A stretch of 64,000 nt of DNA. Origin: Erodium maritimum (taxonomy: Eukaryota > Streptophyta > Magnoliopsida > Geraniales > Geraniaceae). Below the pieces are notes generated by a model. The model did no database searches, had not been told where the DNA came from, and was given only the letters and a program-made list of their open reading frames with translations. The stretch spans positions 31,289,730 through 31,353,729 of the forward strand of contig OY997592.1 of the NCBI GenBank assembly GCA_963921825.1. The letters run 5' to 3'. The translations under genes were made by a program, and so were the position numbers. Of this stretch, positions 1 through 11,240 are shown one piece after another. Each line of letters opens with the position of its first letter. Within the stretch, counting starts at the first letter, position 1.

Positions 1-297
1 GAGCACCGACCCACCACACGAATAACAGCACCTTGAGAGAGCTTACGCGCACGAGGAGGAGGCAAACAGCCAACGAGTAGAGGCGAGTGATCTGAAAAGT
101 CGAGCCCAACTCCGACGAAGAACCGGCGAGCAGGAAAAAAAACAAGCCAAAGATCATCAAAACAGTCCTTTAAAAGCAGTACCACGCAATAGCCACGCCA
201 GAGTAAGCTGGAGAAGGTAGATCTGACCGGCATGACTTCAAGTCCACCAAATCCGGGACGCCAACTCCGACAGGAACCCGAGACACGCCAGACAAGC
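1..297 (-). CDS. Unidentified partial open frame running off the left edge
   Basis: On the minus strand a frame stays open from about 297 to the window edge, with a possible ATG at 231. The minus-strand sequence upstream of it (about 300-580) is CT-rich and contains AAACCCTA-like sequence, as plant 5' leaders often do. I recognise no domain in the translation. It could be the first exon of a host gene or the 5' end of a LINE. The product is unknown, and chance openness in GC-rich DNA is a real alternative. Confidence 0.2.
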
Positions 298-1279
298 TTC
301 CCTCACACCTTCACCTCCAGTTGAGTGAGCTTTCACGACGAGCGTCGAGGTCAGGCAACCAGAGCCGAGCAGGACCGCCTGAACAGTGTAAGGGCGGACG
401 GAGAAGAGAGGGGAAGAAGGGAAAGGTAAGAAGGAGAGTGAGGGGTAGAAGAGGCGCCGCCAGAAACAATCATGGCCGAAGCCAAGGTCGTTACCGGCGG
501 GACGAAGGGGTTGCGACGCGGGACAGAGAAGTAGGGTTTTGTTTGCTTTTTAGAGAGAGTTCTTCTGTTTTTTTTTATGATTGAGTTTCTTCTCAGTCAT
601 GCCTATCCATTTACAGGGCAGAGTGATATTGTTCTCATGTGGATTATTAGCTTCTTGAAGCTCTCTATGGTTCAGTTTAGTGGTTCTCAGAGAGTTGTTA
701 GTGGTTGTTCAGACCGTTCTGATTGTGTTTTCTATTGGTTGATGGTGATTCTGTATAGGCCTTATGTTGTTAGTTTTTGGGTTTGTCATTTCATTTTGCA
801 TGATCTTTGTTTTGTTGTAAACTTACACTCCTCTTTAACTATAACAGGGGTTTTAATCTATATTGTTTTCTTGATAAAAAAAATATATTCTCAACTTTTA
901 ACGTTCTGCTACTTTCTTGAGTATAGCATGAATTTGATTTATTGTCGTTGTATCTATGGACAATAAAATTTTACAAAAACATGTGATTCGAATCCTCATA
1001 AAGCAAACTTCTTTCTCAATTCAAAGGTATAACAATTTTGAGTTTTAATATTCATGTATTTACTTTTTGTTAAGCTTATGTTTTCAAATTCCAAATAGCT
1101 TTAATTCAGTTTCTTGTGTCTTTTAACTCCATCTAACAATCAGATACCTTTCAATTTTACCATTCCTATGAAAAAAAGTTATGTTTCATCAAAGACCGAA
1201 AGAATGTGAAATGTTTCAAAGTTTATAGGAGATTAGATTGTTGAGATGTCGTTTGAGATTGAAAAGCGGCAGATACACA
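298..1279. other. No gene recognised
   Basis: The left part (to about 540) is purine-rich on the plus strand, that is, a CT-rich leader-like tract on minus. From about 560 it becomes T-rich and AT-rich. Short open frames at 321-584 and 577-966 have no recognisable motifs, and I do not consider them genes. The segment ends at the target site of the LINE that follows. Confidence 0.5.
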
Positions 1280-1293
1280 TGATAACGCTATAT

Positions 1294-2187
1294 ATTTTTT
1301 TTATCGGCAATGCAAATGGAATTTATAGCTCTTCATGAGAGAAAAAGAGAACAGAGAAATCAAAAACAAGCTCCAGCCACTCACTAGGTGACTAATAAGA
1401 GCACTAAAATAGAGAGAAAAACAGATAGAACAAGATGTTCTAAACCTAAAAGACCAACATCTCCCCACAAAATCAGAAAGAGATGAGACCGGTATTACTT
1501 GCGGCCCAAGAGTCCCAGAAAACCGCTAACGACTGAAACCGTTGGGAAGCTTGCGGCCCAAGGCACATTGAGTCCAGGGAACTACTGCGTTTGGAGGAAT
1601 TGATGGAGAGTAGAAACTGAAGGCTTGACCTCCCAGAGGAATAGGAGATGCTCAGATGAGATAAGAAGGCCTTCAACTCTTCTGGATTGGAGAAGAAGAA
1701 GTTCCACTTCGAAGAAAAAGCAGCTTGAATGAGATGTGGATGAACCTGCTGAGAGAGAGAGAGCAAAAGAACAAGCAGTCAAAGAATTAAGCCTGGCTAA
1801 AGGGAAGACATCTCTAAACTCCCAGCCTCCAACAGCAACCAGAAGAGCAAAACACAAACCTAACAGCAACAAACACTCAAACCTAAAAAGGGACTACCCA
1901 ACACTCAGAGGAGGAAGAAGGAGGAACCCACACACAGAGAACCAACAGGAACCTAATACTAGCTTACCAAACTCACAACTCTCCCCATGCAAAACCCCCA
2001 CCCCCAAACCCTTCCCCAAACCCCACCCTAAGCAAAATTATATAAATGTCAGCAGAGGAAAAGATCAGCAGAACCAGTTGAGGAACCATCTCAGATGCTT
2101 GAGGAAGGAGGGTGACATTGAACCTCAAGTTTTTTGAAGGCAGGACTTTGGATCTGATTCCCATTGAAGAAAAGAAAGGTAGATTTT
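1294..2187 (-). other. LINE-1 3' untranslated region and poly(A) tail
   Basis: This is the minus-strand region downstream of the ORF2 stop at 2188. It ends in the T-run 1295-1302. A short open frame at 1973-2164 (minus) looks like ordinary plant LINE 3' sequence and not a gene. The plus-strand frame at 1736-2137 is antisense shadow. Confidence 0.75.
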
Positions 2188-5100
2188 TTAGGCTTGAAAC
2201 TGAGCTACCTCCAAACTGTGGGCTTGATGGAGGATTTTCTCAAAAATGACTGCAACAGATAGCTTGTTATCACTGAAATATAAAGTGTTTCTTGCCAACC
2301 ATAATTGCCAACAGCAAATTTGAGCTATCTTGATCCAAGATTTATGTCTGAATCCCTTGTGGAGGAAATTCCAAGAAAAGAGTAGAGCTTTTAGATTGAT
2401 GGGGGACACCCAAGTAACTCCCCACCACAGAAGAATTCGAGACCACACTAACCAAGATCTAGGGCAGTGGAGAATGATGTGTGAGGCATCCTCAAAGTCC
2501 CAATTACAAGATTTGCATATTTGGTCTTGAAGAGATAACTGAATACCTCTACTCTCTAGGAAACAAGAGGAGGGAATGGCTTCATGACAGGCTAACCAGC
2601 AAAAAGCTGAGATCTTTGGGGGGATTCCAGGAGTCCAAATGTGTTTGGTCCAATTGAAGTCTGAAATGGAATTTATAGCTTGATTCTGAAGCAGACAATA
2701 GGTTTTCCTCACTGAGAAGCCTTTGGGGTCTCCTTTCCAAACCAGAGAGTCTTGATTGTTGTTTAGCAGAATTCCATTGAGGATGTATTGAAGAGTTAAC
2801 CAATCATTTTCATCCCTGCCTCTTGGATCCCTTCTAAATTTCAGATCCCAGGACTGATTTGTCCAAGCCTCAGAGACAATCATTTTTTCCCCTGTGAGTT
2901 CACATATAATCTGGGGTATAGCAGCTTGAAGGGAGTGTCCCCCCACCAGTTATCTTCCCAAAAATGGATCATTTCACCATTTCCTAAGATCCAAGAGAGA
3001 CCTTTGAGACCAAATAAGTCTTTAAACCTTTCATTTTTGTTCAAGGCCAGAATGTGTTGCATGAAGCTTCCAGCCCCTAATTCAGCAAAACTAGAAAGAT
3101 CCCATTCAGAGTTGCTCCAACCATATTTTCCACAAATCACTTGTTTCCAAAGTGAGCCTCTTTCCAAGGCAAATCTCCACCACCATTTGGCCGAAAGAGA
3201 AATGTTCATATATGTGAGATTTTTGATTCCTAGTCCGCCCTCATCTTTGCTTCTGCAAACCAGATTCCAATTGAGCTTGCAAAAGGTTTTAGCTCTTGGA
3301 CTCCCATGCCAAAGAAATTTTCTCTGCCATCTTTCTAAGGACTTGATCACTCCTCTAGGAGCTCTGAGTATTGAGAAGAAATAGAGAGAAATAGCACTTA
3401 AGGTTGACTTGATTAGTGTGATCCTGCCTCCAAATGATAAGAGTTTTGCTTGCCACAGTCCCAAATCTGCCCTATATTTCTTTAGAATTGGTTCCCATGT
3501 ACTGAGCCTTTTGGGGTTTGAGCCTAAAGGGAACCCCAAGTAATTGAGAGGAAGAGATGACACTGAGCATCCAAGCAATGCAGAAAGATCTTCAGTTTCT
3601 GAGTCTGAGAGGTTAAAGGGAATTATGGTTGATTTGGTATAGTTGACAGCCAAACCAGAAGATAGTTGAAACATATGGATTGCATATTTCAAATTTGGTA
3701 TGTTCTCCATATCTGCCTTCAAGAAGAAGATGGAATCATCAGCAAATTGGAGATGTGATATTTCTGGACCCTCTTGATTCATCTGAACACCTTTGAGAAG
3801 ATTTGCTTGGACTGATATCTTCATAATTTGGTTTAAACCTTCTGCTGCTAAGACAAAAAGCATAGGAGAGAGAGCACACCCTTGTCTTAAGCCTCTACTT
3901 AGCTGGAAGTCTTTTGAGGGGGAACCATTGATGAGAACTGAGCTATGTGCTCTTAAGCAAGAACTGATCCAAAATCTCCATTTGGTCCCAAAGCCCATCT
4001 TGGATAAAAGTAACATAAGATAGTGCCAATTTACTTTATCAAAAGCTTGCTGAAAATCAGCTTTGAAGATGAAGGCTTTTGATTTAGAGGTTTTCAAATA
4101 GTGAACAACTTCTGATGCTATTACAATTCCATCTGAGATTTGTCTACCGGATATAAAGGCTGATTGTTCCTCTCCCACCAAAGAGCTGATGACTGTCTTC
4201 AGTCTTGTAGAAAGAAGCTTGGATAGGATTTTATAAGGACCCCCCATAAGACTTATTGGTCTAAATTCTTCAAAAGTCATAGGAGCTGAAGTTTTGGGGA
4301 TTAAGGCTATGAAGGAGGAGTTAAGGCCCTTCCCCAATTGACCAGTGTGAAAGAAATTGTGTAGGAATTTTATCAAGTCTCCTTTAATTATTGGCCAAGC
4401 TACTTGAAAAAATTTGAGAGTATATCCATCTGGACCAGGAGCCTTCTCCCCATTGCAACTCATTACTGCTTTAAGTATTTCTTCTTCTTGAAAAGGTCCT
4501 TCCAGCCATGAGGCTTCCTCAGGAGAAATTGAATTATAAGGGAGGTGATCCAGGCTTATGTCTTCATTATCTGAAGCTGAGAATCTTAAATGGAAATGGT
4601 CTGCAGCAGCTTGTTTAATTTCTGAGGATTGAGAGAGAACTGCATTGTTGTAGATAATTTGTGATAGTCTTCCTTTGCAGCCATTGTAGTTTGCAATTCT
4701 ATGATAGTAGTTGGATCCTTTATCCCCATCATTGAGCCATTTCATTCTTGCCTTTTGGCTCCACAATTTAGCTTGTAACTTGTATTTTTGGATCAGTAGA
4801 GCTTTGTATGCTCCTCTGCCACAAATTTCCATATCAGTTAATGGCCTAAATTCTGTTAGAAGATCAAGTTGATGGATGGACTTTGTAACTGAGTCAATTT
4901 GGGTGTCCAAATAGCCAAAGATCTCTGAGTTCCAAGCTTTCAGATCTGATTTTAGTAGGCTGAGCTTTTTCCAAAGAACAAAGTGAGGCTGGCCTTCAAC
5001 TGTATAGGAGTCCCAGAACTTCTGAATTGCAGTTAAGAATCTAGCATCTTCTACCCATATATTCAAGAATCTGAATGGTTTAGGCCCCCAATCAATATTG

Positions 5101-5400
5101 CTATCAGTTAACAAGATGGGCCTATGATCAAAAATGGCTCTGGGCAAGCAGGTTTGGGTTAAGGAATTGAAGAGTGTTAAACAATCTGCTGATATCAAGA
5201 ATCTGTCCAGTCTTATAGCTCTTCCATTTGGTCCAAAACAGATAAATTTTCCATCTTGTAAAGGAAGATCAATGAGGCTTAGAGAGGTTACCAAGTCTTG
5301 AAAATTTGCCATCTCTGTACCTCCCTTCTTTGGACTTGACCTTTCTTCTATGTTGAGAATAGCATTGAAATCTCCTCCAACTATTAAAAAATGATCATCT
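2188..5400 (-). pseudogene. LINE-1 ORF2: endonuclease (partial), reverse transcriptase, zinc-binding RT tail
   Basis: Frame one (2880-5312, about 810 residues, open upstream to 5400) begins with the end of the apurinic endonuclease domain: GGDFNAIL near 5360-5381 and DHRPILL near 5115. It continues into the reverse transcriptase with APGPDGY, FRPISLMG, a conserved KADFQQAFDKV block, RQGCALSP and the intact catalytic FADD near 3740. Frame two (2188-2946) carries the zf-RVT domain typical of plant L1 ORF2 (GIPPKISAFCW, then a C-x2-C...H-x4-C pattern). The frames are joined by one frameshift at about 2880-2887, in an A/T run, a likely single-base slip. Otherwise the reading is nearly intact, so the insertion is probably not ancient. 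Confidence 0.9.
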
Positions 5401-5414
5401 TGATAATGCTATAT

Positions 5415-5753
5415 TACTACATATACCTAATTGGAATGGACATTAATTAGACGATCGGAAAGGGACACCGTTTTGTGGGAGATAAGGTTATTACTTAGTG
5501 CAGTGCTTATACAGCTGAAAGGTAAGCTAACAGTCAGTCCATGATCTAATAGAGGTCGAACTCGGAACATATCAAATCACCAGGTGACATCATCATCCAA
5601 CTTGTTTATGAAGTGACAAATATAAGCTCATGTTATTCACATACAATTCGATGGTAATAAATAGATTCTTATTCATTATGGTATAAAAATTATATACTTT
5701 CTAAGCCTAGTGGTCTATAACTCTACATGTGATACTGTCAAAATAAAATTGAT
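5415..5753. other. Non-coding spacer, nothing recognised
   Basis: Moderately AT-rich DNA between the LINE target site and the MITE. There is no open frame of note, no repeat and no RNA gene that I can see. Confidence 0.5.
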
Positions 5754-6198
5754 TTATCCGAACGGTAAATTACAAATGCATACCCTTAAGTATACACGTT
5801 TAACCGATGAATACTCTGAAGTTTAAAGTTAACTAATGCATACCCTGAAGTTTCATATATTAACTCAAAACCCCTTTGTCAGCTAAAATGACGAAAATAC
5901 CCTCAACTATACTTTAATAATTATGTTAAAAAAATTATTTAAAATTTACTTTTGTTATATATACATATTTACTTATTAGATGTCTTCATTTTTATTTAAA
6001 AAATCACTTCATTTATATTTAAAAAAAATTATTTTAAAAAATCACTGAGGGTATTTTCGTCATTTTAGCTGACAGAAGGGGTTTTGAGTTAATACATGAA
6101 ACTTCAGGGTATGCATTAGTTAACTTTAAACTTTAGGGTATTCATCGGTTAAACGTGCATACTTAAGGGTATGCATTTGTAATTTACCCTTATCCGAA
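5754..6198. mobile_element. Mutator-like MITE (long terminal inverted repeats, 9-bp TSD)
   Basis: Element 5763-6189 is flanked by TTATCCGAA at 5754-5762 and 6190-6198, a perfect 9-bp duplication of the length made by Mutator-superfamily transposases. The termini are inverted repeats beginning GGTAAATTACAAATGCATAC and extending about 140 bp on each side (about 5764-5905 and 6046-6189) with few mismatches. The core is AT-rich, with no coding capacity. A non-autonomous MULE or foldback element fits best. The arms could pair into a long hairpin RNA if transcribed. Confidence 0.9.
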
Positions 6199-6550
6199 AA
6201 CATAACTCAATATGCCAAAACTTTAAAATGGTTTGATGGTGATATTTAGATTTGGACTCTAGTAAAGTACTTGGAGTGGATTTCAAAAAGTCACCAACTC
6301 TCAACCAAAATCAAGGTGACCCAGTTGATATGGATTGCTTATTAGTAGTTTCAGCCCGAAAACTTTCTGGCCTTTCTATTGCTTGACAGATAGGGATTAC
6401 CTTTTCCGCATTATCACAAAATGAGGCCACACTGATCTATGAATGGGCTGAATACATTGCCAACTATTTATTTTTAGGCCAAAAGATGGTAATTTATTCT
6501 ATGGTATTGATCACAAAGAGGTGAAATTGGTTAGAAACCGGTCTTAACGT
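6199..6550. other. Non-coding or decayed sequence before ORF 6560
   Basis: No clear gene. Near 6480-6540 short stretches read like degraded coding sequence, then a possible splice acceptor (TCTGCAG) occurs at 6566-6572. I cannot assign a family. Confidence 0.35.
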
Positions 6551-6559
6551 ACAAATCGT

Positions 6560-6910
6560 GTGAATCTGCAGGTTCAAAAGTTGGAGATGATTTCGAGTGC
6601 TGTTTTTGGAAGTACGATAAAGAGGGCGATGCCGGAGTCCTCGGACCGGTGTGTTTTGGCGTCTCCTATGGTCATCGGCAACCAGACCATGAGCTTTGTC
6701 CCTCTGTTCTCCGGCAATCAGTGCACAAGCTCTGTCCCACCGTGTTCCGACTCTGGTACCTTTGAATCTTCTCCAGTCAACGACCTGGATGATCGGATTT
6801 CGAATTTCAAATTGATTACCATGAATCCCGGTGATTCGCTGGAGGCGGATTTCTCGATTGTGCCAGAAGAATTAATCGCAGACTTGAATATAATCAATTT
6901 CGAGAAATAA
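6560..6910 (+). CDS. Unidentified small ORF, possibly a terminal exon
   Basis: An open frame of up to 116 residues, serine- and acid-rich (residues SSPVNDLDD, then SIVPEELIADLN near the end). It has a possible splice acceptor CTGCAG just inside its 5' end. If spliced, the real exon would start near 6573 and the annotated ATG would be irrelevant. Composition is more gene-like than the flanks. No domain is recognised. It lies about 110 bp upstream of the putative FRS leader exon on the same strand and could be a remnant of a neighbouring gene. Confidence 0.3.
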   Translation: MNLQVQKLEMISSAVFGSTIKRAMPESSDRCVLASPMVIGNQTMSFVPLFSGNQCTSSVPPCSDSGTFESSPVNDLDDRISNFKLITMNPGDSLEADFSIVPEELIADLNIINFEK

Positions 6911-7296
6911 TCTAAGAACCTGTGTATTCTACACAACTTGAAAATCGTGCTCTGTTTTTTCTTCTCCACTCTTCGTAGTAGATTTGAGCTGTTTTTTCAT
7001 CGGATCAAACTCAAAAACAGGTGAAAATTTCCTTTTTACTTGATTCGATCGACATGTAATCAATTGGAGGATCAAATATCAAAATACGTGTGTAATTTAA
7101 AAATATGAAATCATACTCTGTTATAGGGTTTATCGACTGTTTGATGTGAATTCACCACGTTTCTCAACTACTCACAAACAAGGTGATAATAGTTCGAAAA
7201 TCTGAAATTCATGTTCTCTGTTCATCATGAACATTTCAGACACAATTGAATAAAAGCATTGTTTCTTGTTGATAAAGCTATCGTTAGGAGTTGATA
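6911..7296 (+). other. Putative FRS leader exon end and start of its intron
   Basis: The sequence up to 7020 ends AAAACAG, followed by GTGAAAAT, a plausible donor. The next convincing acceptor on this strand that leads into coding sequence is TTTTTGCAG ending at 19761. With Gypsy-1 removed, the enclosed interval would be roughly 0.7 kb. A long 5' UTR intron is common in FRS genes. The link is inferred from position only. Confidence 0.35.
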
Positions 7297-7301
7297 AAAT
7301 G
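7240..7301. repeat. 119-bp tandem repeat, left fragment (split by Gypsy-1)
   Basis: The last about 60 bp before Gypsy-1 (GATAAAGCTATCGTTAGGAG, then TTGATAAAATG) match the end of the repeat unit found three more times right of the element at 19351-19697. The array was therefore continuous before the insertion. Confidence 0.8.
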
Positions 7302-7749
7302 TGATGCAGAGTGCAGAGCGAAAGGAGGAATCCTTTATCGAATTCGTTGATTCTAAGAGAATACCGAATATGATAGAATTGAGTAGAACTCGTTTTTTGG
7401 TGTTTATTGCATAAAATCTGAATTACAATGAAGAATAACAAGTGCTTAAATAGAAAACTAGTACCCCAAAGTCCTAATACAATAAGGAAATTATTACCCA
7501 AAATCCTAATTCGAAATAAAGGAAATATCAAAAAAAGGAAATATTTGAACAGGACTCTAAAATGACAGATTCGCCCCTCTAAACGATCTCGGATGGCCGA
7601 AAAACATTGTACATCATGGCAAAGACATGTGTTTTGCTCAGGAGCCCGTTTCGACCCGAAAAATGCTAAGGTTTCGTCAATTTTGGACACTGCTACATTT
7701 TCGGGTTTCCAGGCGATTCGTCAAAAGATCTTCAATATGCACTGCATCA
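7302..7749 (-). repeat. Gypsy-1 3' LTR
   Basis: 448 bp, starting and ending TGATGCAG...CTGCATCA on plus. It is nearly identical and equal in length to the LTR at 18898-19345, which indicates fairly recent insertion. The polypurine tract is CTACCCGGAGGG on minus, just beyond 7750. Confidence 0.95.
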
Positions 7750-8519
7750 TACCCTCCGGGTAGAGAAGATTCGCCCTCAAATCTGGACCCGCTCCATCTT
7801 CCTCAAAAGAGGAATCCCCCGCAAAAGGAACAAGATGTTTCACGTTGAAGACGTCAAAGGTGCGAACATTTTTGGGGAGACGCAATCGATAAGCGTTCGG
7901 ATTGATCTTCTCTACAATTTCAACAGGACCAATCTTCTTGGCAGCAAGCTTACTGTATTCACGAGCCGGAAAACGATCCTTCGTCAGGATGGCCCAAACA
8001 AAATCTCCCACCTCGAACTCGACAGCATGACGACTCTGCTCAGCCTTCTCCTTATACTTGGCGGTAGCAGACACCAAATGATCACAAGTGGACGAATGAA
8101 CCTCAGTTAAATGGCCAACAAATTCCTCGGCAGTAGCATGAGAATGCACCTTGCTGGGTAAAGACAACAAATCAAGAGGACCCCTAGGTGATAAGCCATA
8201 AACCACATAAAAAGGATTGAACCCCGTGGAACGGTTAACAACATGGTTGTGGGAAAACTCAGCTTAATGAAGTTTCAGGTCCCATGCCTTGGGATTATCC
8301 CCAACCAAACAGCGCGGAAGGTTACTAAGAGAACGATTAACGACCTATGTATGACCGTCTGTCTGAGGATGATACGCACTACTAAAGTTTAGCAGGGTGT
8401 TGACCAAACGCCACATGCTCCGCCAAAAGTGTCCCACAAAGCGAGTATCACGGTCAGAAACAATAGAAGAGGGCAACCCATGAAGGCGATACACATCTCG
8501 AAAGTAGAGATGTGCCACG
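7721..8519 (-). pseudogene. Gypsy-1 integrase, catalytic core 3' part and C-terminal domain
   Basis: From 8519 the minus strand reads AHLYFR, then VSDRDTRF (core aspartate motif) and SSAYHPQTDG, with stop codons interrupting, one just before the start of the track at 8206. The C-terminal domain follows (VEFEVGDFVWA, KKIGPVEIVEKINPNAYRL, FDVFNVKHLVPF). No chromodomain follows; the acidic tail (SSFEEDGAGPDLRANLLYPEG) passes through the polypurine tract and ends inside the 3' LTR at 7721. The frame joins the segment at 11818-12276 once the solo LTR is ignored. Confidence 0.85.
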
Positions 8520-8689
8520 TGTAAAGACCGGCTAAATTAAAAGAAGCAAAATATTAAATTTTATCGTCTTGAAACGTCGAGGTTGGAAAATCGAGTTGAA
8601 ATTGGTGATCGTTTGCGAAAGGAAAAGAAAAGAAAAGAAAAAAAAGGGAATTGGACCGGGCAAACCCGACCAGACCCGCGGACCCGGTC

Positions 8690-8820
8690 AGGCCAACCCG
8701 GCCCTGTTGGTCGCGGTTGGGCCGTGCGGCCCGTCTCTCTTCAGTGGCCCAAGAAGCCAGGCCCGCCCACCTGCCGGCTTCCCTATAAAACGCAAAATTA
8801 GGGTTTAGAAACCCTAATTC
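8690..8820 (+). promoter_or_regulatory. LTR-A1 promoter, copy 1: GGCCCA motifs, TATA box, telo-box
   Basis: GGGCC/GGCCCA motifs occur upstream (GTTGGGCCGTG near 8715, AGTGGCCCAAG near 8741). TATAAAA lies at 8784-8790. An AAACCCTAA telo-box sits about 20 bp downstream of it, with a mirrored GGGTTTAG. In plants, site II (GGCCCA-type) elements plus a telo-box mark promoters of ribosomal and other growth genes. The same layout recurs in the second copy. Function is inferred. Confidence 0.6.
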
Positions 8821-10377
8821 CTTCTCTCCTCTTCGCTTCTGCCGCCCTTCTCTCTCTCGAACCCGACCTCACCCATCGTGCCTTCCTCCTCCTCCACGCC
8901 GATCTCCCTCCCTCACCTCAAACCCCGGCCGTCTCTCTCTCCATCGTTCCTTCATCTCCCACGTCCAAGCACAGCCGGCCACTGACCCGTCCTTCCCTCC
9001 TCGCCGTCCTCTCACCAGATCCGGCAACGCCCGGCCTCTCCCAAGCCTAGCCGACCCTCCCGTCTCCCTTCTCCTCGTCGCCGTCCACACGGCCGTCCCC
9101 GTCCCGAGCCCTAACACGCCACCGTCTCTCCCTCTCTTCCTCCTCGCAGCCGCGCCCTCGTCCCGCCGTCCTCTACGAGTTCTCGCCGCCACCGTCTTCA
9201 ACCGCGCGCAACCGAGCCCTCGCCGTCGCCGGGAACGTCCAGAGGCGAGGTGAGCTCGCCGGCATGCTCACAGACCCGAAACCCTCGCCGGTTCCGTCTA
9301 GATCTGAGGTGGAGCCACGCCTTGCTCCGCCGCCACGACCGGCATCGCGACCACCGCCCGTCCACCGTTTCCCTACGGTGAGAATTTCGAGGTCGGTCGG
9401 TTTGCGAAATCAAACCTATCCCTTCTTCCCTTTTGATTCCCGAGCAGTTCTGGTTGTGAGTTAACGTTTTTGAAACTAAAGCATTTTAACAAATTGATTG
9501 AAGAAGACCATGGATTTATCAGAAAAGATCTAAAAGAGGGTTTTGAGAACAAAAAAAAAGGTTAACCAGAAGGGATTTGGAGATCAAAACGGTTTTAAAC
9601 AAAAGGGGTTTTAATTGGAAAATGAAAAAAAAAGGTTTAAAATAAAAGAGTTTAAAATCAGATTTGATTTAAGACGTTTTTTGGGATGTGAACGATTTTG
9701 GAACCTGAACGTTTAAGCTGGACGTTTAAATCGGACTTAGAACGAGTTTTAAAAGTGGAACGCTGAAACGGGTGTCTCGGAAATCGTGCTACGAAACCCG
9801 TACTTCGAGAATCGTGCCACGAAACCCGGGCCTCGAGATTCGTGCATTGGGACCGTGCTTCGGAAACATGCACCGGTTTCGGTGCTCGGGGACTCAAATC
9901 CGATTCGTCGTAATACGCTTTTAGCCCGCTCGAGTTTAAAGGACAACTAACGGATTTAAAACTGGAGTAATCGTAACCTTTAAATTTAACGACGGAACCG
10001 TTATTAATTTGTAACCTTCTGTGTAAAGTAGAGTGCGGCTTCGATCGAAGGGAAAATCGGAGTTACACCCAGACGCGGACTTCGCCCTGGAAGACGGTGT
10101 TGGACGGTCGTCAGCAGCTAGGAGACGCTGCTGTAGTTTCGTCGTGAGGTAGGGAAAAGTAGCCGGATCTCGCCCCTGACTGGGGAAAGTTAACAGTAGA
10201 ATTGCATGTGACACCGGGGTGTCGTGGGTTGAGTAGTTTTATTTAAAGATTAGAAAAGCATGATACGAGATTGTAGAGTTTATTAGAAAAGCATGTTACG
10301 GGAACTTAATAATTATGAGAAAAACATGTGACACTTAGTAGTGTCGTAGGAGCAGAGAACTTAGCGATAATTGATTT

Positions 10378-11240
10378 ACTGGAGGCATATGACCATGCCC
10401 GGAGGTTGGTTGTGAAACTGTTGATATTAGGAGTACTGGAGGCATATGACCATGCCCGGAGGTTGATTGTGAAACTAGTGATCTTAGGACTGTTGTAGGC
10501 ATCGATTATGCCGGAGGTTGTTGTGTGTTATTTATTTACTGTTGAAGTTTGGGTGGCCTTGAGAGCCCGTGTCTTTTACTGTTGAAGTTTGGGTGGCCTT
10601 GAGAGCCCGTGTCTTTTACTGTTGAAGTTTGGGTGACCTTGAGAGCCCGTGTCATTTACTGTTGAGTTTGGGTGGCCTTGAGAGCCTGCGTTATTACTGT
10701 TGAGTTTGGGTGGCCTTGAGAGCCCGTGTTATTTATTGTTGAGTTGGGTGGCCTTGAGAGCCCGTGTTATTTATTGTTGAGTTGGGTGGCCTTGAGAGCC
10801 CGTATTATTCATTGCTGAGTCTTGGGTGGCCATGAGAGCCCGTGTTGTCGTTTCGGTGTTTTGGGTGGCCGTGAGTGCCCGTGGGGTTGTGAACCCGTAC
10901 TTTACCGTTGGTGTCTTGGGTGGTCATGAGGGTCCGTAGGGTTGTTGAACCTGTGTTTGGTTGTTGGTGTCTTGTTGGCCTTGAGTGCCTGTGGAGTTGT
11001 CACCGGTGTCGTTACTGTCTGTTTGAACTTGTTTGTGATTGGTTACTTGATACTGGTGGAGGTTGTGTGGTGTAGCTAGCCTCCCGACTGGGATCGGGAT
11101 AAGCGGAGGGGTTGTGGGCTAGCTCCCGACTGGGATCGGGGGAAGGACGCGCGGGTGTGGCTAACCACCCGACTGGGATCAGGTGAAGCGGAGAGGTTGT
11201 GGGTTAGCCTCCCGACTGGGATCGGGAGAAGTTGCGCGAC
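10378..11240 (+). repeat. Three consecutive tandem arrays in LTR-A1 copy 1
   Basis: First array (10378-10520): 58-bp unit around GCATATGACCATGCCCGGAG, about 2.5 copies. Second (about 10537-10990): exact 40-bp unit around GTTTGGGTGGCCTTGAGAGC, about nine copies, decaying to the right. Third (about 11075-11240): unit of about 60 bp around CCCGACTGGGATCGGG, about four copies. The imperfect palindrome CCCGACTGGGATCGGG could form a small hairpin in each unit. Confidence 0.85.

Larger units (their letters stand above)
1280..5414 (-). mobile_element. 5'-truncated L1-type LINE (LINE-1) with target-site duplication
   Basis: A non-LTR retrotransposon lies on the minus strand. Its 3' end is marked by a T-run at 1295-1302, a short poly(A) tail read on plus. 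Its 5' end falls at about 5400, inside the endonuclease domain, so the 5' UTR, ORF1 and the endonuclease N-terminus are missing. The flanks carry a 14-bp direct repeat with one mismatch, TGATAACGCTATAT (1280-1293) and TGATAATGCTATAT (5401-5414). This is the target-site duplication expected of target-primed reverse transcription. The LINE itself spans 1294-5400. 5' truncation is normal for plant LINEs. Confidence 0.92.

Noticed and set aside
10540..10850. CRISPR-like direct repeats
   Set aside because: Units are contiguous tandem repeats with no unique spacers, in a eukaryotic LTR; no cas genes.
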